64,000 nucleotides of DNA from Tritonibacter horizontis (GCF_001518015.1 NZ_LPUY01000088.1:1-64000), one strand, 5' to 3'. Positions 9,191-16,942 are shown, counted from the stretch's first letter. Program-made: numbers and translations. The notes: generated by a model from the sequence alone, not told the origin.

Positions 9191-9421
9191 TTACTCCGTG
9201 GTGTTGAGGTCAGACTGCGGGGCTGGTACGGCGCGATGTTCCGGATCTGGAAACTGCGCCATCAACCGCGACAGCCGGTCGCGATCCATCGGCGGGTTTT
9301 GCGCCTCGAGGTTCAGCATCAGCTGCAGCTCGGCCGGGGTCAGCCGCCAGAAGGCCTCCGGCGACAGCCGCAGCTGGACCAGCCCGGCCCGCATCAGCGC
9401 CGACCAGTCCAGCGTCTTCAT
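9191..9421 (-). CDS. GTA g10.1-like tail assembly chaperone
   Basis: A 76-residue helical protein (MKTLDWSALMRAGLVQLRLS) with the WRLTPAELQLML segment typical of the short tail assembly chaperone of GTAs. It overlaps g10 by 4 nt (ATGA). g10 and g10.1 sit between the major tail gene and the tape measure, the position where siphophages carry their G/GT chaperone pair. Confidence 0.88.
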   Translation of the reverse strand: MKTLDWSALMRAGLVQLRLSPEAFWRLTPAELQLMLNLEAQNPPMDRDRLSRLMAQFPDPEHRAVPAPQSDLNTTE

Positions 9422-9741
9422 TCCGGCCCCGCCGGGCGGGCGAAACTGCGCGCCAGAAGCTGCGCCGCCGCCTGTGCCGCCATCAGGATGCCGCCGTCGA
9501 TCTCCGCCTGTGCCAGATCAGAGCGGGACAGATCGACCCCGCCTCCGCGCAGCCCCGCCGCCAGCAACGCCAGCAGGTCAGCAGAGGAAAACCGCCCGGT
9601 TTCAAACCGTTGCACGAGGGAGATCAAGTCACCTTCGGAGAGGTCCGCCTCCAATTCCGCCAGCGCCCCGAGGGTGAGTTTCAGGATCCGGCGCTGGCCG
9701 TTCAGGACCAGGGCAACCTCGCCCGCATAAGGATTCGCCAT
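9418..9741 (-). CDS. GTA g10-like tail assembly chaperone
   Basis: A 107-residue protein of the GTA g10 / tail assembly chaperone type, with LTLGALAELEADL in the first third. The ATG at 9741 (MANPYAGEVAL) is chosen because GAGGGGG lies 6 nt upstream. A GTG at 9756 that overlaps the g9 stop (GTGA) is the alternative and would add five residues. It probably binds the tape measure before tail tube polymerisation. Confidence 0.88.
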   Translation of the reverse strand: MANPYAGEVALVLNGQRRILKLTLGALAELEADLSEGDLISLVQRFETGRFSSADLLALLAAGLRGGGVDLSRSDLAQAEIDGGILMAAQAAAQLLARSFARPAGPE

Positions 9742-9752
9742 GCCGGTCCCCC

Positions 9753-10166
9753 TCACGCAGCGGTAAAGGTCAGCGCCCCGGCCGAGGCCAGCGACAGCTC
9801 ATAGGTGGCCTCGCCATTGTGGCTGCCGGCATATTCCAGCGCGGTGACCTGAAACGGCCCCTGCACGGTGCCGAAATCCGGGATCACCACCTGAAACTCC
9901 GGCGTCTCGGCCTCGAAAAACAGCTGCCGCGCCCGTTCGTCCGTGTCCGCATCGCGAAACACCCCGGACCCGGAGAGGTTGGCCGAGCGCACGCCCGCCC
10001 CGCCCAGCAGCTCGCGCCAGCCACCAGAGCTGTCCAGACTGGTGACATCGACGCTCTCGGCGTTGAAGCTGATACGGGTGGCCCGGAGGCCTGCGATTGT
10101 GGTGAAACTGCCGGTTCCGGTCATGTCCACCTTGATCAGGAGATCCTTGCCGTTTTGCGCGGTCAT
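9753..10166 (-). CDS. GTA g9-like major tail tube protein
   Basis: A 137-residue phage tail tube protein (TP901-1 type) beginning MTAQNGKDLLIKVD and containing a typical beta-sandwich pattern ending AGALTFTAA. The ATG at 10166 has AAGGAG 9 nt upstream. That ribosome-binding site lies in the loop of a short inverted repeat (see the separate entry at 10170). The gap of 35 nt to g8 is the largest among the tail genes. Confidence 0.92.
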   Translation of the reverse strand: MTAQNGKDLLIKVDMTGTGSFTTIAGLRATRISFNAESVDVTSLDSSGGWRELLGGAGVRSANLSGSGVFRDADTDERARQLFFEAETPEFQVVIPDFGTVQGPFQVTALEYAGSHNGEATYELSLASAGALTFTAA

Positions 10167-10169
10167 CTG

Positions 10170-10188
10170 TTTAGCTCCTTGTGCTAAG
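10170..10188. promoter_or_regulatory. TTTAGC-N7 dyad over the g9 ribosome-binding site
   Basis: The 19-bp stretch reads TTTAGC-N7-GCTAAG on the plus strand. On the g9 mRNA it would place the AAGGAG ribosome-binding site in the loop of a short hairpin. A near-identical sequence occurs in the opposite orientation at 16924-16942, upstream of g1. Confidence 0.45.
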
Positions 10189-10201
10189 CGATTGAGAAAA
10201 T

Positions 10202-10609
10202 TCAGCTGTCTTCGACGCGGGCCGAGAACCGCAACGTGATGCTGCGGTCGCCGTTGGCCTGTCGCGCCGCCTTTGCGCGGTCGAACCACAGCCCGACCAG
10301 ATGCCCCCGCGACAACGCCAGCGGCGCGTCCACCAGCGCATCAGAGATCGCCGCGGCCGCGCGTTTGGCGGCGCTGAACCCGGTCGCCTCGGCCACCACG
10401 GTGACGGTAAACCGATGCAGCGCCCCGGCCCCGGTCACGTCGGACCGGTCGCGAACGGTTTCGGCCCCCAGCATCACATAAAGCGGCGGCACCGGACCGG
10501 CGGGCACCATGTCGTAGATCGCCGGTCCGACCTCTGCGGTCAGGGCCGCATCGCCGATCAGCCGCTGATAAACCGCCTGTTGCAGCGCTTCGGAGATCGC
10601 ATAGGTCAT
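10202..10609 (-). CDS. GTA g8-like tail terminator-like protein (DUF3168)
   Basis: A 135-residue DUF3168 protein beginning MTYAISEALQQAVYQRL. Homologues (HK97 gp10 / tail completion type) cap the tail at the neck. Its ATG overlaps the g7 stop (ATGA). A much longer in-frame extension upstream is a shadow of g7. Confidence 0.9.
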   Translation of the reverse strand: MTYAISEALQQAVYQRLIGDAALTAEVGPAIYDMVPAGPVPPLYVMLGAETVRDRSDVTGAGALHRFTVTVVAEATGFSAAKRAAAAISDALVDAPLALSRGHLVGLWFDRAKAARQANGDRSITLRFSARVEDS

Positions 10610-10944
10610 GTGGCCAACTCCTCTGTTGCGAAACAGGTCAGGTAGCGACCAGAGGCATCCCGCTCCGCCACCGCGTCGATCTTGAACAGCCGCGTGCCCT
10701 CGCGAAACCGCTGGTCCGGCCTGGGCCGCGACAGCGCCCCGACCGCTGCGGCGCGCACCGTGATCCGGTAGCGTTGCAGCGACAGCGCAGTGCCCCGTCC
10801 AGCGGCCTCGCGCCCGGTCAACGCCTCCAGCGCCGCCCAGAGCACCCCAAGTTCGACCCAGCTGATGCTGTGGCCGCCGGCGCCATCGCTGACGGTTTTG
10901 GGGGCTTCCAGATGCAAGGGTCGGTTCAGGCGCGGCGCCGTCAT
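10606..10944 (-). CDS. GTA g7-like head-tail adaptor (head closure)
   Basis: A 112-residue protein with the SPP1 gp16-like head closure pattern (PRLNRPLHLEAP near the start and later YRITVRA). The ATG at 10944 forms an ATGA overlap with the g6 stop and is preferred to a GTG at 10953. Confidence 0.9.
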   Translation of the reverse strand: MTAPRLNRPLHLEAPKTVSDGAGGHSISWVELGVLWAALEALTGREAAGRGTALSLQRYRITVRAAAVGALSRPRPDQRFREGTRLFKIDAVAERDASGRYLTCFATEELAT

Positions 10945-11546
10945 GTCCGCCACTCCGCGCTGCGGCCCAGACCAAGGCGCGGCACCCGGTATCGGTCCAG
11001 AAGGCTCACCACCCCAAAGGGCATGCAGCCGGCATGCAGCCGCGTCTCGTCGCGGTATTCGTAGTAATGCGCCGCCAGCAGGAACACCGCCTGCGCCAGA
11101 TCAGCGGGCAGATCGTCCCAGACGGCGCCAAATCCCGCCGTGAACCGCAGCACCACGCTGCCGCCGGTGGCGATGCTGGGCCAACCCGACCCCAACGGCA
11201 CCAGGCGCGGGACATGGCTGTCGGGCGCCAGGCTGTAGGTCGCCGCGGGCACCTCGGTCTCTGCGCCGGTGGGCGACACCAGCGCCACCTGCACCACGGT
11301 TTGGACCGGCGCCACCGGCAGGGTCACCACCGCGGGCCAGGCCGACAGGTGCCAGTCATAGTCCCGCTGCAACAGCGCCTTGCCGATGCGGGATTCGATC
11401 GCTGCGACGCTGGCGCGCAGAAAGGCCAGAAGCACCGCATCCTGCAGGCTTGCCTCGCCAAATCCGGTGCCCAGCCGCAGATGTGCCTTGAACGCCTCAA
11501 GCGGCAGAGCGCTGTCCGGCACCGGGGTTGTCTCGTGCAAAATCAT
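10941..11546 (-). CDS. GTA g6-like head-tail connector
   Basis: A 201-residue phage gp6-like connector adaptor. It begins MILHETTPVPDSALPLEAFK, then has the helical RASVAAIESRIGKALLQRDY segment typical of the family and a later helix around LAQAVFLLAAHYYEYRDE. GGAG lies about 9 nt before the ATG. It is separated from the capsid gene by 161 nt containing inverted repeats, one of only two long gaps in the cluster. Confidence 0.9.
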   Translation of the reverse strand: MILHETTPVPDSALPLEAFKAHLRLGTGFGEASLQDAVLLAFLRASVAAIESRIGKALLQRDYDWHLSAWPAVVTLPVAPVQTVVQVALVSPTGAETEVPAATYSLAPDSHVPRLVPLGSGWPSIATGGSVVLRFTAGFGAVWDDLPADLAQAVFLLAAHYYEYRDETRLHAGCMPFGVVSLLDRYRVPRLGLGRSAEWRT

Positions 11547-11590
11547 GCCTTCACTCCGCTGAAAACTCTCTCTCCGTCACAGGGGGTTGG

Positions 11591-11665
11591 GGCGGGTGCG
11601 CACCGGGACTGCCGCTCGGACGGAGGGAGCAGCTGGACGACAGCCCCATGGGGCACGCACCCGCC
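11591..11665. repeat. Inverted repeats between capsid gene and g6
   Basis: A 10-bp inverted repeat pairs 11591-11600 with 11656-11665, and a 12-bp perfect palindrome lies at 11643-11654. There is no T run, so this is not a classical terminator. Its place directly after the capsid gene suggests an mRNA-processing or stabilising structure. Confidence 0.5.
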
Positions 11666-11707
11666 GACGGGACCGGTTTGCCGGCTCCGTCATCCGGGGA
11701 GGAGCAG

Positions 11708-12904
11708 TCAGCTCACCCCGAATTTCAGCAATTTGATCGCCGCAAAGTCGCTGACATCACCGCCAACCCGTTTGGTGGCGTAAAACAGCACATGTGGCTT
11801 GGCCGAGAAGGGATCGCGCAGGATGCGCAGGTCGGGCCGTTCGGCGATGGTATAGCCGGCCCCAAAGTCGCCGAAGGCAATCGACAGGCTGTCAGAGGCG
11901 ACATCCGGCATATCCTCGGCCACCAGCACCGGATAGCCCATCAGCCGCGCAGGTTCCCCCGCCGCCAGCCCGTCGGACCACAGGAAGCGGCCATCGGCGT
12001 CCTTCAGCTTGCGGATCAGGCCGGCGGTTTTGGAATTCATCAGGAAGCTCGCGCCCGCGCGATACCGGGCATCCAGCGCATAAACGAGGTCGATGATCGC
12101 ATCCGCCGAACCGATGTCGCCGTCGCTGCCGGTCGCCACATAGCCCAGCGATCCCCAGCTCCAGCTGTCGTTGTCGACCGCCGTGTGGTTCAGGATGCCG
12201 CGCGGCTTGTCGATGCCATCGCCGGAGATAAAGCTCTGCGCCTCGGCGCGGGCGAATTTATCGGCGATACGACCCGCCAGCCAGCCTTCGATATCAAAGG
12301 CACTGTCGTCGAGCAGCCGCTGCGAGGCCTTGGGCAGCGCCGACAGCTCGTGCAGCGGTATGACAATGCGGTCGATCACCGGCGTGGCGGTTTCGCTGAC
12401 CGTGCCGGTTTCCGTGGCCCAGCCGGCGCCGACGTCAGAATGGTCGATCAGCACGTCAAAAGAGGTCGCCTCCACCGTCACCACCGAGGCCACGGCGCGG
12501 ATCGAGGCGGTGGAATGCAGCACCGATTTCACCCGCTCCGAGGTCTGCGGATCGACCAGAAAGCCGCCGTCGGAGTTCACCGCCGTGGAGAGCGCCTTGG
12601 CCTCCAGATCGAGGCCGCGAAAGCCGTCCTCGTTGCCCTGACGCAGATAGGCCTGCATCGCTTTCTGATGCGGCGCGGCCTCGGACTCGGCGGCAGCAAG
12701 ATGCGGCCGCGCCGCGGTTTGGGTTTTACGATCCAACATGGTCATACGCTCTTCCGTCTGTTTGAGTTTCAGGGTTACGTCGTCTTGGAACCCTTTGAAG
12801 TGCTGCACAAATTGCGAAACGGCCTGTTTCACGTCCTGTGCTGCGCTGCTCGGTCGCTCACCGCCTGTTTGCGGTGGGTTTGCGGCCAATAGCTGGGATG
12901 TCAT
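11708..12904 (-). CDS. GTA g5-like major capsid protein (HK97 fold)
   Basis: A 398-residue HK97-type capsid protein. The first ~100 residues are a Gln/Glu/Lys-rich helical scaffolding-like region that would be removed by the g4 protease. The mature part begins near residue 105 (TAVNSDGGFLVDPQTSERV) and holds the family motifs, including FISGDGIDKPRGILNH and the C-terminal DFAAIKLLKFGVS. AAAGGA lies 8 nt before the ATG. It is followed by an inverted-repeat gap. Confidence 0.95.
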   Translation of the reverse strand: MTSQLLAANPPQTGGERPSSAAQDVKQAVSQFVQHFKGFQDDVTLKLKQTEERMTMLDRKTQTAARPHLAAAESEAAPHQKAMQAYLRQGNEDGFRGLDLEAKALSTAVNSDGGFLVDPQTSERVKSVLHSTASIRAVASVVTVEATSFDVLIDHSDVGAGWATETGTVSETATPVIDRIVIPLHELSALPKASQRLLDDSAFDIEGWLAGRIADKFARAEAQSFISGDGIDKPRGILNHTAVDNDSWSWGSLGYVATGSDGDIGSADAIIDLVYALDARYRAGASFLMNSKTAGLIRKLKDADGRFLWSDGLAAGEPARLMGYPVLVAEDMPDVASDSLSIAFGDFGAGYTIAERPDLRILRDPFSAKPHVLFYATKRVGGDVSDFAAIKLLKFGVS

Positions 12905-12925
12905 GGGTGGTCCTTTCGGTTTGGA

Positions 12926-13507
12926 TCAGGGGGTGATTGCGGCGCGGAGCGTGGCCGCCAGGACGCGCAGCCCGGCCTCCGCCTGGTCGGATTTGACGGC
13001 AGCGGCAGGGGTTTGGTCCGGCGATTGGCGCCGGTTCAGGCGGGCCGAGGGCAACATCGGAAAGGTCACAAGCGAGACCTCCCAGAGTTGCAGCTCCTCA
13101 AGGCGGCGATGGCCCTCCTTGTCGCGGGTCGACCGGAGGGTGCGGTAGCCAATCGACAGCCCCTCGATGGCACCGGCCCGCACCAGCGCAGCGGCTTCGG
13201 CGCCCTTTTGGGTTTCCGTCAGCAACCGCCCCTTGACCCGCAGGCCAACGGCATCCTCGACCACCTCGTCCCAGACCCCGATGGGGTGGGCCGGGTCATG
13301 CTGCCACAGCATCTTGATCTTGCTGCCCCGCGCGCCATGCTGCGCCAGCGAGGCGGCATAGGCGCCGGGCGATACGATGTCGCCGCCCTGATCCGGGCGA
13401 CCAAAAAGGCTGGCGTAGCCTTCGATCCCTTCGCCCTCGGTCAGGGTCAGCGCCGTATCAACACGGGCGAATTTGGTTTCCAGCCCGTAGGCCTCCTGCA
13501 TCAGCAT
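12926..13507 (-). CDS. GTA g4-like prohead protease
   Basis: A 193-residue HK97-type (U35) prohead serine protease. The segment EGYASLFGRPDQGGDIVSPG opens the domain; the catalytic His lies in MLWQHDPAHPIG and the Ser in IEGLSIGYR. It should mature the capsid protein encoded 21 nt downstream. Two adjacent ATGs (13507 and 13501) are possible starts; the first is chosen because a GAGG-type site lies at a usable distance. Confidence 0.93.
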   Translation of the reverse strand: MLMQEAYGLETKFARVDTALTLTEGEGIEGYASLFGRPDQGGDIVSPGAYAASLAQHGARGSKIKMLWQHDPAHPIGVWDEVVEDAVGLRVKGRLLTETQKGAEAAALVRAGAIEGLSIGYRTLRSTRDKEGHRRLEELQLWEVSLVTFPMLPSARLNRRQSPDQTPAAAVKSDQAEAGLRVLAATLRAAITP

Positions 13508-13539
13508 TTCACTCTACCTCTTTGATAAACCTTGATGTC

Positions 13540-13764
13540 TCAGGGGATCTGAACCGCAAGAAAGCCCTGAAAGGCCTGTGCGAGGATCACCGCCGCGACG
13601 CCGTAGACCGTCAGCCAGAGCCGTTTTTCCAGCCGCTCCATCATCCGTTCCATCCGGTCCAACCGCCGGTTCAAGGCCTCCTGACGGATTTCCGCGACCC
13701 GTTCGTGGGCGCTGAGCCGCATCCCCGGCGTGCAGTCGAAGGGCGGCAGGGACAGGTCAGTCAT
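13540..13764 (-). CDS. GTA g3.5-like small membrane protein
   Basis: A 74-residue protein with an amphipathic charged helix (around RLDRMERMMERLEKRL) and one C-terminal transmembrane segment (LTVYGVAAVILAQAFQGFLA). It begins 8 nt inside the portal gene, with AGGAGG 6-7 nt before its ATG. The position between portal and protease matches orfg3.5 of RcGTA, whose role is not established. Confidence 0.85.
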   Translation of the reverse strand: MTDLSLPPFDCTPGMRLSAHERVAEIRQEALNRRLDRMERMMERLEKRLWLTVYGVAAVILAQAFQGFLAVQIP

Positions 13765-14968
13765 CGCCCACCTCCTGCTGGGTGCAGGGCGGCAGGCCAA
13801 GCATCTGGCGTTTTTCTGCCTCGCTGAGGAAATCGGCCTCTGCCACCCGGCGCCATTGACTGTCGCGTTCGCCTGCAAGGGCCTGCACCTGGTCGAGGTC
13901 GGGTTTCAGCTCCACCACCTCGTCGCCAAAGCGCATCAGCCAGTCCGAGAGTTTCGCTGCGACCCGGCTTGCCAGCGGCAGGATGGTGAGCCGGTAGAAG
14001 GCGCGATTGGCCTCCTGGTAGTTGGCATAGGTTGCCTCTCCCGGAATGCCGAGGAGCATCGGCGGCACCCCGAAGGCCTGGGCGATTTCGCGCGCTGCGG
14101 CGTCCTTGGTGCGGTGAAATTCCATATCCGAGGGCGAAAACCCCATCGGTTTCCAGTCCAGCCCCCCTTCCAGCACCATGGGGCGGCCAGCATTGCGCGC
14201 GCCCTGGAAATTGGCCTCGATCTCTTCGCTGAGGCGGCGGAACTGGTCGTCGGCCATCAGCCCCTGCCCATCCGAGCCGGACCAGACCAGCGCGCCGGAG
14301 GGCTGGGCCGCATTGTCCAGCAGCGATTTCGACCAGCGGGCGGCGGCGCCGTGCACCTCGACCGCGGTGGCGGCGGCCTGCATCGGTGCCAGCCCGTAAT
14401 GATCGTCCAGCGGGTGAAAGCTCTTGAGGTGGCAAATCGCCGGGCGGGCCGGGTCCATGGCAAAGCGATGGGTCTTGGCGCCGACGCTATAGTCATAGGC
14501 GACGGGCCAGCCGTCACCGCCGGGCACCACCCGCATGCGGTCGGGGCGCAGTAGATGCAGCTCGACCGGCCAGCCGTCCTCGCCCGCGACGGCCTCCAGA
14601 TAGGCATTGCCGGACAACATGAGGTTGGCATACAGCGCCTCCAGCAGTTCGGCGCGGGCCTGGGCGGCATTGGGGCGGCTGAGCAGCGTCAGCAGCGGGT
14701 GGCTGTCATAGCGTTGGTCTGCGTTTTGCAGCACCAGCGGCAGGGCGGCGGCGGCCTCGGCGATCAGTTTCACCGCGCGGTGGCCGACGGGATTGCCCAG
14801 AAACCCGACGCGGGTCAGGGAGACCGTATCGCGCGGGCCCCAGGCGGCCTGGGTGCCATTGCCCATCGGCAGGACGCGGGCGGCGGCACTGGATTTCTCC
14901 TGCGGCGCGCCGGCCTGGGCGGCATGTTCGATCTGGCGTCCCTTGCGTCGCAGCATGTCAAAGACCAT
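13757..14968 (-). CDS. GTA g3-like portal protein
   Basis: A 403-residue HK97-family portal protein that forms the DNA entry and exit ring. Family features include PVGHRAVKLIAEAAAALPL, GNAYLEAVAG, YGLAPMQAAA and REIAQAFGVPPMLLGIPG. The ATG at 14968 (MVFDMLRRKG) is chosen for AGGAG 6 nt upstream; the frame continues upstream without a ribosome-binding site. It is separated from the terminase gene by 204 nt holding a terminator-like hairpin. Confidence 0.94.
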   Translation of the reverse strand: MVFDMLRRKGRQIEHAAQAGAPQEKSSAAARVLPMGNGTQAAWGPRDTVSLTRVGFLGNPVGHRAVKLIAEAAAALPLVLQNADQRYDSHPLLTLLSRPNAAQARAELLEALYANLMLSGNAYLEAVAGEDGWPVELHLLRPDRMRVVPGGDGWPVAYDYSVGAKTHRFAMDPARPAICHLKSFHPLDDHYGLAPMQAAATAVEVHGAAARWSKSLLDNAAQPSGALVWSGSDGQGLMADDQFRRLSEEIEANFQGARNAGRPMVLEGGLDWKPMGFSPSDMEFHRTKDAAAREIAQAFGVPPMLLGIPGEATYANYQEANRAFYRLTILPLASRVAAKLSDWLMRFGDEVVELKPDLDQVQALAGERDSQWRRVAEADFLSEAEKRQMLGLPPCTQQEVGDD

Positions 14969-15077
14969 CGACCTCTCCTGTGGCTGGTTCTGTGTCGGGT
15001 TCCGTGTCTGGCGGGTCCGTGGCCCGTCGCTTGGGACAGAGAATGACAAACCAACCTGAAGATCACGCCAGCAGGGC

Positions 15078-15106
15078 GTTCGCAGGGGGCGCAACACCCA
15101 AGTCAA
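15078..15106 (-). promoter_or_regulatory. Candidate promoter upstream of the portal gene
   Basis: On the minus strand TTGACT (15101-15106) is a near-consensus -35 box; at 17-bp spacing the hexamer is GCGAAC (15078-15083), a poor -10. It lies about 110 nt upstream of g3 and just after the hairpin that follows g2. Confidence 0.3.
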
Positions 15107-15123
15107 CACCCTGATGCGTAACG

Positions 15124-15150
15124 AAAAACGCCCGCGCAGGGCGGGCGTTT
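15124..15150 (-). terminator. Terminator-like hairpin inside the GTA cluster, after g2
   Basis: A perfect 10-bp G+C-rich stem (15126-15135 with 15141-15150) is followed on the minus strand by a run of five T. It begins 23 nt after the terminase stop, so the GTA transcript must read through it to reach the portal gene. Confidence 0.75.
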
Positions 15151-15172
15151 CATGGTCAGGATCAGACCTGCG

Positions 15173-16516
15173 TCAGAGCGCGCGGGCGCGCGGACAGCGC
15201 AATCGGGCGGCCGGTTCCACCAGCAGCGCATAAAGCGCCCAGACCAGCGCATCGAGCCGGTCCGGCGAGCCCTCGCCCTGATAGCCCTGCGGAGTCATCT
15301 GGCACATCTGATCTTCCAACGCGTGCAGCCCCGGCAGGTGAAACACGCGCCCCTGTTCATAGAGCGCCGCCACCGGTTCGGCCCGCGCCGCCTTGCCCCG
15401 GCTGGCATGCAGCGGCGTGAAGGGGACCAGCGGATCAACCTGCCGCAACAGGGTTTCCACCAGCGATCCCCCCTGGTTGACCTCGGCCACCAGGCGGTCG
15501 GCCTTGAAGGCGTCACAGGCGGCAATGGCGGTGGTGGCCCAACTGAGCGGCCCCTGCCCCTGCACCGTCCGGTCGGCCAGTATATAGGCGCGCCAGTTCT
15601 GCGGCGGCCCCTGGATCTGCGCCCCGGCGACCACGATGCCGCAGGCGTCGGAGCCTTTGTGGGCGCTGACGGCGGGATCGACCGCCACCACGATGCGGTC
15701 CAGCTGCGGGGCCTCGGGCTGCAGCAGATCGCCCAATTGGGCGGCGGACCAGAAGGCGCCCTCCACATCGGCCAGCATATGGCCATCCAGTTCCTGCCGG
15801 GCCAACCGGGTGCCCGCATACCGCGCCCGCACCTCGCGCAGGAAGGAGCGGGCCAGATTGGCACGGTTCGCCTCTGTCGGCGCCTGGGTGGTGACGGTGG
15901 AGGGGCTGTCGAGCAGCCGTCGCAGCACCGGCGCATTGCGCGGCGTGGTGGTCACACAGACGCGGGGCGCGCGGCCAAGCCGCAGGGTGAACTGCAACAT
16001 GTCCCAGGCCTCCTGGCCCCGTTTCCATTTGGCCAGTTCATCGACCCAGGCGGCATCGAACTGGGGGCCGCGCAGCGCCTCGGGGTCGGAGGCGGAAAAG
16101 GCCTGCGCGGTGGCACCATTGGGCCAGCAAAGCTTGCGCTCACCGGCCCGCCATTCGGGGCGACGGTCTGGCGGCACAGAGGCCAGAAGGCCGCTGTCGC
16201 CAAAGATCATCACGTCGCGCACCTGGTCGTAGGTCTCGCCCACCAGCGCCACCCGCCGCGCCAATCCCGGATCACGCGGGCCGTCGCCCTCGACCTGGCT
16301 GCGCACCCATTCGGCGCCGGCACGGGTCTTGCCCGCGCCACGCCCGCCCAGGATCACCCAGGCGTGCCAATCGCCCGGCGGCGGCAATTGATGCGGCAAA
16401 GCCCAGAGATCAAACACAAACGGCGCCGCCGCCAGGGCGGCCTCATCCATCTCCTCCAGCATGATCCGGGTCATAAATTGCGGCATGGAGGCCAGCCAGG
16501 CGGCGTTCGATCTCAT
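15173..16516 (-). CDS. GTA g2-like terminase large subunit
   Basis: The DNA-packaging motor: ATPase plus nuclease. Walker A is GGRGAGKT (about residues 57-64 from the chosen start), Walker B ends in VDELAKW, and the nuclease domain holds VAVDPAVSAHKGSD and SPDRLDALVWALY. The start is uncertain. The ATG at 16516 (MRSNAAWLASM) keeps the conserved N-terminus and overlaps g1 by 74 nt; a TTG at 16582 would add 22 residues, and later ATGs would cut conserved sequence. No candidate has a good ribosome-binding site, suggesting coupling to g1. Confidence 0.93.
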   Translation of the reverse strand: MRSNAAWLASMPQFMTRIMLEEMDEAALAAAPFVFDLWALPHQLPPPGDWHAWVILGGRGAGKTRAGAEWVRSQVEGDGPRDPGLARRVALVGETYDQVRDVMIFGDSGLLASVPPDRRPEWRAGERKLCWPNGATAQAFSASDPEALRGPQFDAAWVDELAKWKRGQEAWDMLQFTLRLGRAPRVCVTTTPRNAPVLRRLLDSPSTVTTQAPTEANRANLARSFLREVRARYAGTRLARQELDGHMLADVEGAFWSAAQLGDLLQPEAPQLDRIVVAVDPAVSAHKGSDACGIVVAGAQIQGPPQNWRAYILADRTVQGQGPLSWATTAIAACDAFKADRLVAEVNQGGSLVETLLRQVDPLVPFTPLHASRGKAARAEPVAALYEQGRVFHLPGLHALEDQMCQMTPQGYQGEGSPDRLDALVWALYALLVEPAARLRCPRARAL

Positions 16517-16796
16517 CTCGGGCGGCACCGAGGTCAAAGGCCACCATTCCGATGGCACCAGGGGTCTGTTCACGTTCGACAAGGGTTTTCTCCACCTTCT
16601 GGATGTCGCGGATCAGACCGTCGAGCTTGGCGATCTGGGGTTTCAGCGCTGTGGTATCTGGATTGATGTCCAGCTCGGCCTCGAATTGGGCGAGGTAGCT
16701 CTCGCTGGCCCTGCGGGCGCGCCTGAGACTGTCGTGCAGGGATTGCAACAGATCGCTACTGGTGGCGATCAGCTGCTCTGGGTTGGGCATTGTCAT
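16443..16796 (-). CDS. GTA g1-like small terminase
   Basis: A 117-residue helical, charged protein (MTMPNPEQLIATSSDLLQSL, later IAKLDGLIRDIQKVEKTL) in the position of RcGTA g1, the small terminase that helps select and load DNA. The ATG at 16796 gives the expected length; a GTG at 16931 would add 45 residues rich in Pro/Gln and has no ribosome-binding site. Weak sequence conservation is normal for this gene. Confidence 0.8.
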   Translation of the reverse strand: MTMPNPEQLIATSSDLLQSLHDSLRRARRASESYLAQFEAELDINPDTTALKPQIAKLDGLIRDIQKVEKTLVEREQTPGAIGMVAFDLGAARDEIERRLAGLHAAIYDPDHAGGDG

Positions 16797-16923
16797 GAGG
16801 ATGTCTTGCCTCTTTTCGTTGGTCCGAAAAGAGAAACCAGGAGATGTGATCCGCCTGCCCGCTGGCCTGTCAGGTCCAGCTGGCTGAGTTGCGGTCTCCA
16901 GATTTTCCGGCTGCTGATCCTGT

Positions 16924-16942
16924 TTTAGCACAGGGAGCTAAA
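16924..16942. promoter_or_regulatory. TTTAGC-N7-GCTAAA dyad upstream of the GTA cluster
   Basis: A perfect 6-bp inverted repeat with a 7-bp spacer, about 130 nt before the g1 start. The minus-strand sequence TTTAGCTCCCTGTGCTAA differs by one base from the plus-strand sequence at 10170-10187 over the g9 leader. Spacing suits a dimeric regulator. Confidence 0.5.

Larger units (their letters stand above)
2321..16796 (-). other. Gene transfer agent (RcGTA-type) structural cluster
   Basis: Fifteen to seventeen collinear genes in the order known from Rhodobacter capsulatus GTA: g1, terminase, portal, g3.5, prohead protease, capsid, connector and closure proteins, tail terminator-like, major tail, chaperones, tape measure, three baseplate or hub proteins, cell-wall peptidase and the large g15 protein. 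All are on the minus strand and most overlap or nearly touch. No integrase, excisionase, repressor, replication or lysis gene is present, as expected for a GTA and unlike a prophage. Every gene appears intact, with tape-measure length scaled down as in GTAs. Expression in relatives depends on GafA and CtrA encoded elsewhere. Confidence 0.95.

Noticed and set aside
8516-9730. A 404-codon plus-strand frame opposite g10-g11
   Set aside because: Same codon-bias artefact; the minus-strand GTA genes with ribosome-binding sites and overlaps explain the region.
2321-16796. Interpretation of the phage-like genes as a prophage
   Set aside because: No integrase, repressor, lysis or replication genes and no attachment repeats; gene order is that of RcGTA.
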